From contig CACNGC010000011.1 of assembly GCA_902619805.1 (NCBI GenBank), positions 1 through 44,718 of the forward strand: a stretch of 44,718 nt of DNA. The letters are read 5' to 3'. Position numbers and translations under genes: made by a program. Shown here one piece after another: positions 43,628 through 44,718 of this stretch; the stretch's first letter is position 1; every line of letters begins with the position of its first letter. The notes under the pieces are model-generated. The model worked only from the letters and a program-made list of their open reading frames with translations, did no database searches and was not told where the DNA came from. This DNA comes from an uncultured SAR116 cluster alpha proteobacterium. Its GTDB lineage: Bacteria > Pseudomonadota > Alphaproteobacteria > Puniceispirillales > Marisalimonadaceae.

Positions 43628-44718
43628 TTAAGTAAATATTTGTTTTTGAATTTCATTATCTTTTAATAAATCACTTAAAGTTTCAGTTATTGCTTTTGTT
43701 CCCATATCACCTCCAAATTCTATTGGTCTTAATTCATTTCTTTCAAAACCAATTTCAATTGCAGTTTCAATTAATCTGGAACCTAACAAAGTACTTTTAC
43801 AACTTGTTTTATCAGATAGATATTCCAGCATCAGAGATGCACTTAAAATAGTAGCTAGCGGATTAGCCTTATCCTGTCCGAATATATCAGGCGCACTTCC
43901 ATGAGCAGGTTGAAATAACCCGTGATTATCACCTATTTCAGCACATGAGGCCATACCCATGCCTCCTATCAGGCCTCCTCCTAAATCAGATAATATGTCA
44001 CCAAACATGTTTTCCATCACCATTACATCATATTCCCAAGGATTTCTAATCAAGTTGAGTGCCATTGCGTCAACATAGCAATGTTCAGCATCTATATCTT
44101 TGAATTTAATTTTTATTTCATCAAATATTTTCCTGAAAAATGCCTGTGATCTGAAAACATTAGCTTTATCTACACAAGTAACTTTTCCTAATTTCCCTTT
44201 TTTCTTTCTTTGTCTTGCTAATTTAAATGCAACATCATGTAATTTTTCAGTAGTTGCTCTAGTTATTTTCATTACATCTTGCACTTCCTGATCATTTTCA
44301 ACAGGACATCTATTATGAACAGCAGCTGTGTAAAATAATCCTTCAGTAGATTCTCTTAAAATAATCAAATCTATATTCCTTGATAATTCATTACTTAATA
44401 TATTTGGTATGTTTTTGTATGCTTTAACTGGTCTAACACCAGCGTACAAGCCAAACATTTCTCTAAATCTTAGGTGAGGGCATATTTCAGTTCCATCTTT
44501 ATGACGAACACTAGGTAACCCAATTGCACCTAAAAAAATACTATCGAGTTCATCAACTTTTTTTTCTCCTCCTGGTTCAACATCTTTTCCAGTCAAAGAA
44601 TAATATTCAGCTCCTGCTTTGATCATATGCCATTCGCATTTAAATCCACCTATTATTTTAGAAGACAAGTCAACAATTGAAATAGCTGAATTTACTATGT
44701 CTTTACCTATGCCATCTC
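43628..44718 (-). CDS. Isopropylmalate/tartrate-type dehydrogenase, 5' end cut by window edge
   Basis: The frame runs past the window. Beyond a TTG at 44668, which could be mistaken for a start, the reading frame keeps on to the edge and gives DGIGKDIVNSAISIV, the conserved N-terminal GDGIG motif of the beta-decarboxylating dehydrogenase family, so only the first few residues are missing. Also seen: RESTEGLFYTAA, KANVFRSQAFF, NMFGDILSDLGGG, QPAHGSAPDIFGQDKANP. It oxidises and decarboxylates a 2- or 3-hydroxyacid with NAD. It is distinct from the tartrate-dehydrogenase-like gene at 1824; HLRFREMFGLYAGVRPVKAY suggests a tartrate/isopropylmalate-like substrate. It heads an operon with ABM and kinase genes. 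Confidence 0.87.
   Translation of the reverse strand, partial: DGIGKDIVNSAISIVDLSSKIIGGFKCEWHMIKAGAEYYSLTGKDVEPGGEKKVDELDSIFLGAIGLPSVRHKDGTEICPHLRFREMFGLYAGVRPVKAYKNIPNILSNELSRNIDLIILRESTEGLFYTAAVHNRCPVENDQEVQDVMKITRATTEKLHDVAFKLARQRKKKGKLGKVTCVDKANVFRSQAFFRKIFDEIKIKFKDIDAEHCYVDAMALNLIRNPWEYDVMVMENMFGDILSDLGGGLIGGMGMASCAEIGDNHGLFQPAHGSAPDIFGQDKANPLATILSASLMLEYLSDKTSCKSTLLGSRLIETAIEIGFERNELRPIEFGGDMGTKAITETLSDLLKDNEIQKQIFT

Noticed and set aside
1-44718. CRISPR arrays, transposases, phage genes, rRNA and tRNA genes
   Set aside because: No regular spacer repeats, transposase or phage motifs, or cloverleaf-like sequences were recognised on either strand by reading; a covariance-model search would be needed to exclude small RNAs.

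Overview
The window is AT-rich (about one third G+C by eye), densely packed and free of mobile elements. Intergenic gaps are very short, many gene pairs overlap by 1-17 bases, and tail-to-tail pairs almost touch. Gene content points to a free-living, oligotrophic marine alphaproteobacterium with a streamlined genome: a complete urea ABC importer plus urease, glucosylglycerate metabolism, many short-chain dehydrogenases, CoA-thioester enzymes and sugar-acid enzymes, and an alphaproteobacterial type of lytic transglycosylase. The lineage is inferred from gene content; no rRNA or tRNA gene is visible to confirm it.

Layout, left to right. 1-5472: a cut-off unknown gene, a winged-helix regulator behind a control region rich in inverted repeats, an SDR dehydrogenase, a tartrate/D-malate dehydrogenase-like enzyme, a NIPSNAP protein, an FMN-dependent 2-hydroxyacid dehydrogenase and an HSL-type esterase. 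5473-11090: a putative 10-TM metal exporter with a palindrome upstream, a GAF sensor-like protein, a small unknown protein, a haloalkane-dehalogenase-like hydrolase, a DUF952 protein, a GT4 glycosyltransferase and a GST. 11100-14702: glycerate 2-kinase, a PaaG-like crotonase, a secreted lytic transglycosylase and a nitroreductase. 14733-19804: an MFS transporter followed by three genes for making and breaking down the compatible solute glucosylglycerate (phosphatase, synthase, phosphorylase). 19814-30652: a 12-gene minus-strand operon urtABCDE-ureDABCEFG. 30845-38195: an MBL hydrolase, a CaiB/BaiF CoA transferase, an MFS carrier, a Gate-domain membrane protein, an SDR, an esterase-like hydrolase and an SCPx-type thiolase. 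38237-41239: a crotonase and two adjacent, unequal acyl-CoA dehydrogenases. 41382-44718: an RraA/HMG-aldolase-like protein facing an operon of a four-carbon sugar-acid kinase, an ABM monooxygenase and an isopropylmalate/tartrate-type dehydrogenase cut by the right edge.

How the genes fit together. Urea import and hydrolysis supply ammonium. Next to it, tail-to-tail, lies the pathway for glucosylglycerate, a nitrogen-free compatible solute. Phosphorolysis of that solute releases glycerate, which the nearby glycerate kinase could return to glycolysis; the tartrate-dehydrogenase-like enzyme could feed the same pool. The urtA start is preceded by a good sigma-70-type promoter whose spacer holds a 17-bp NtrC-like inverted repeat (TGCA at both ends). 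The right-hand third looks like catabolism of CoA-activated acids and four-carbon hydroxyacids. No CRISPR array, phage gene, transposase or RNA gene was found.
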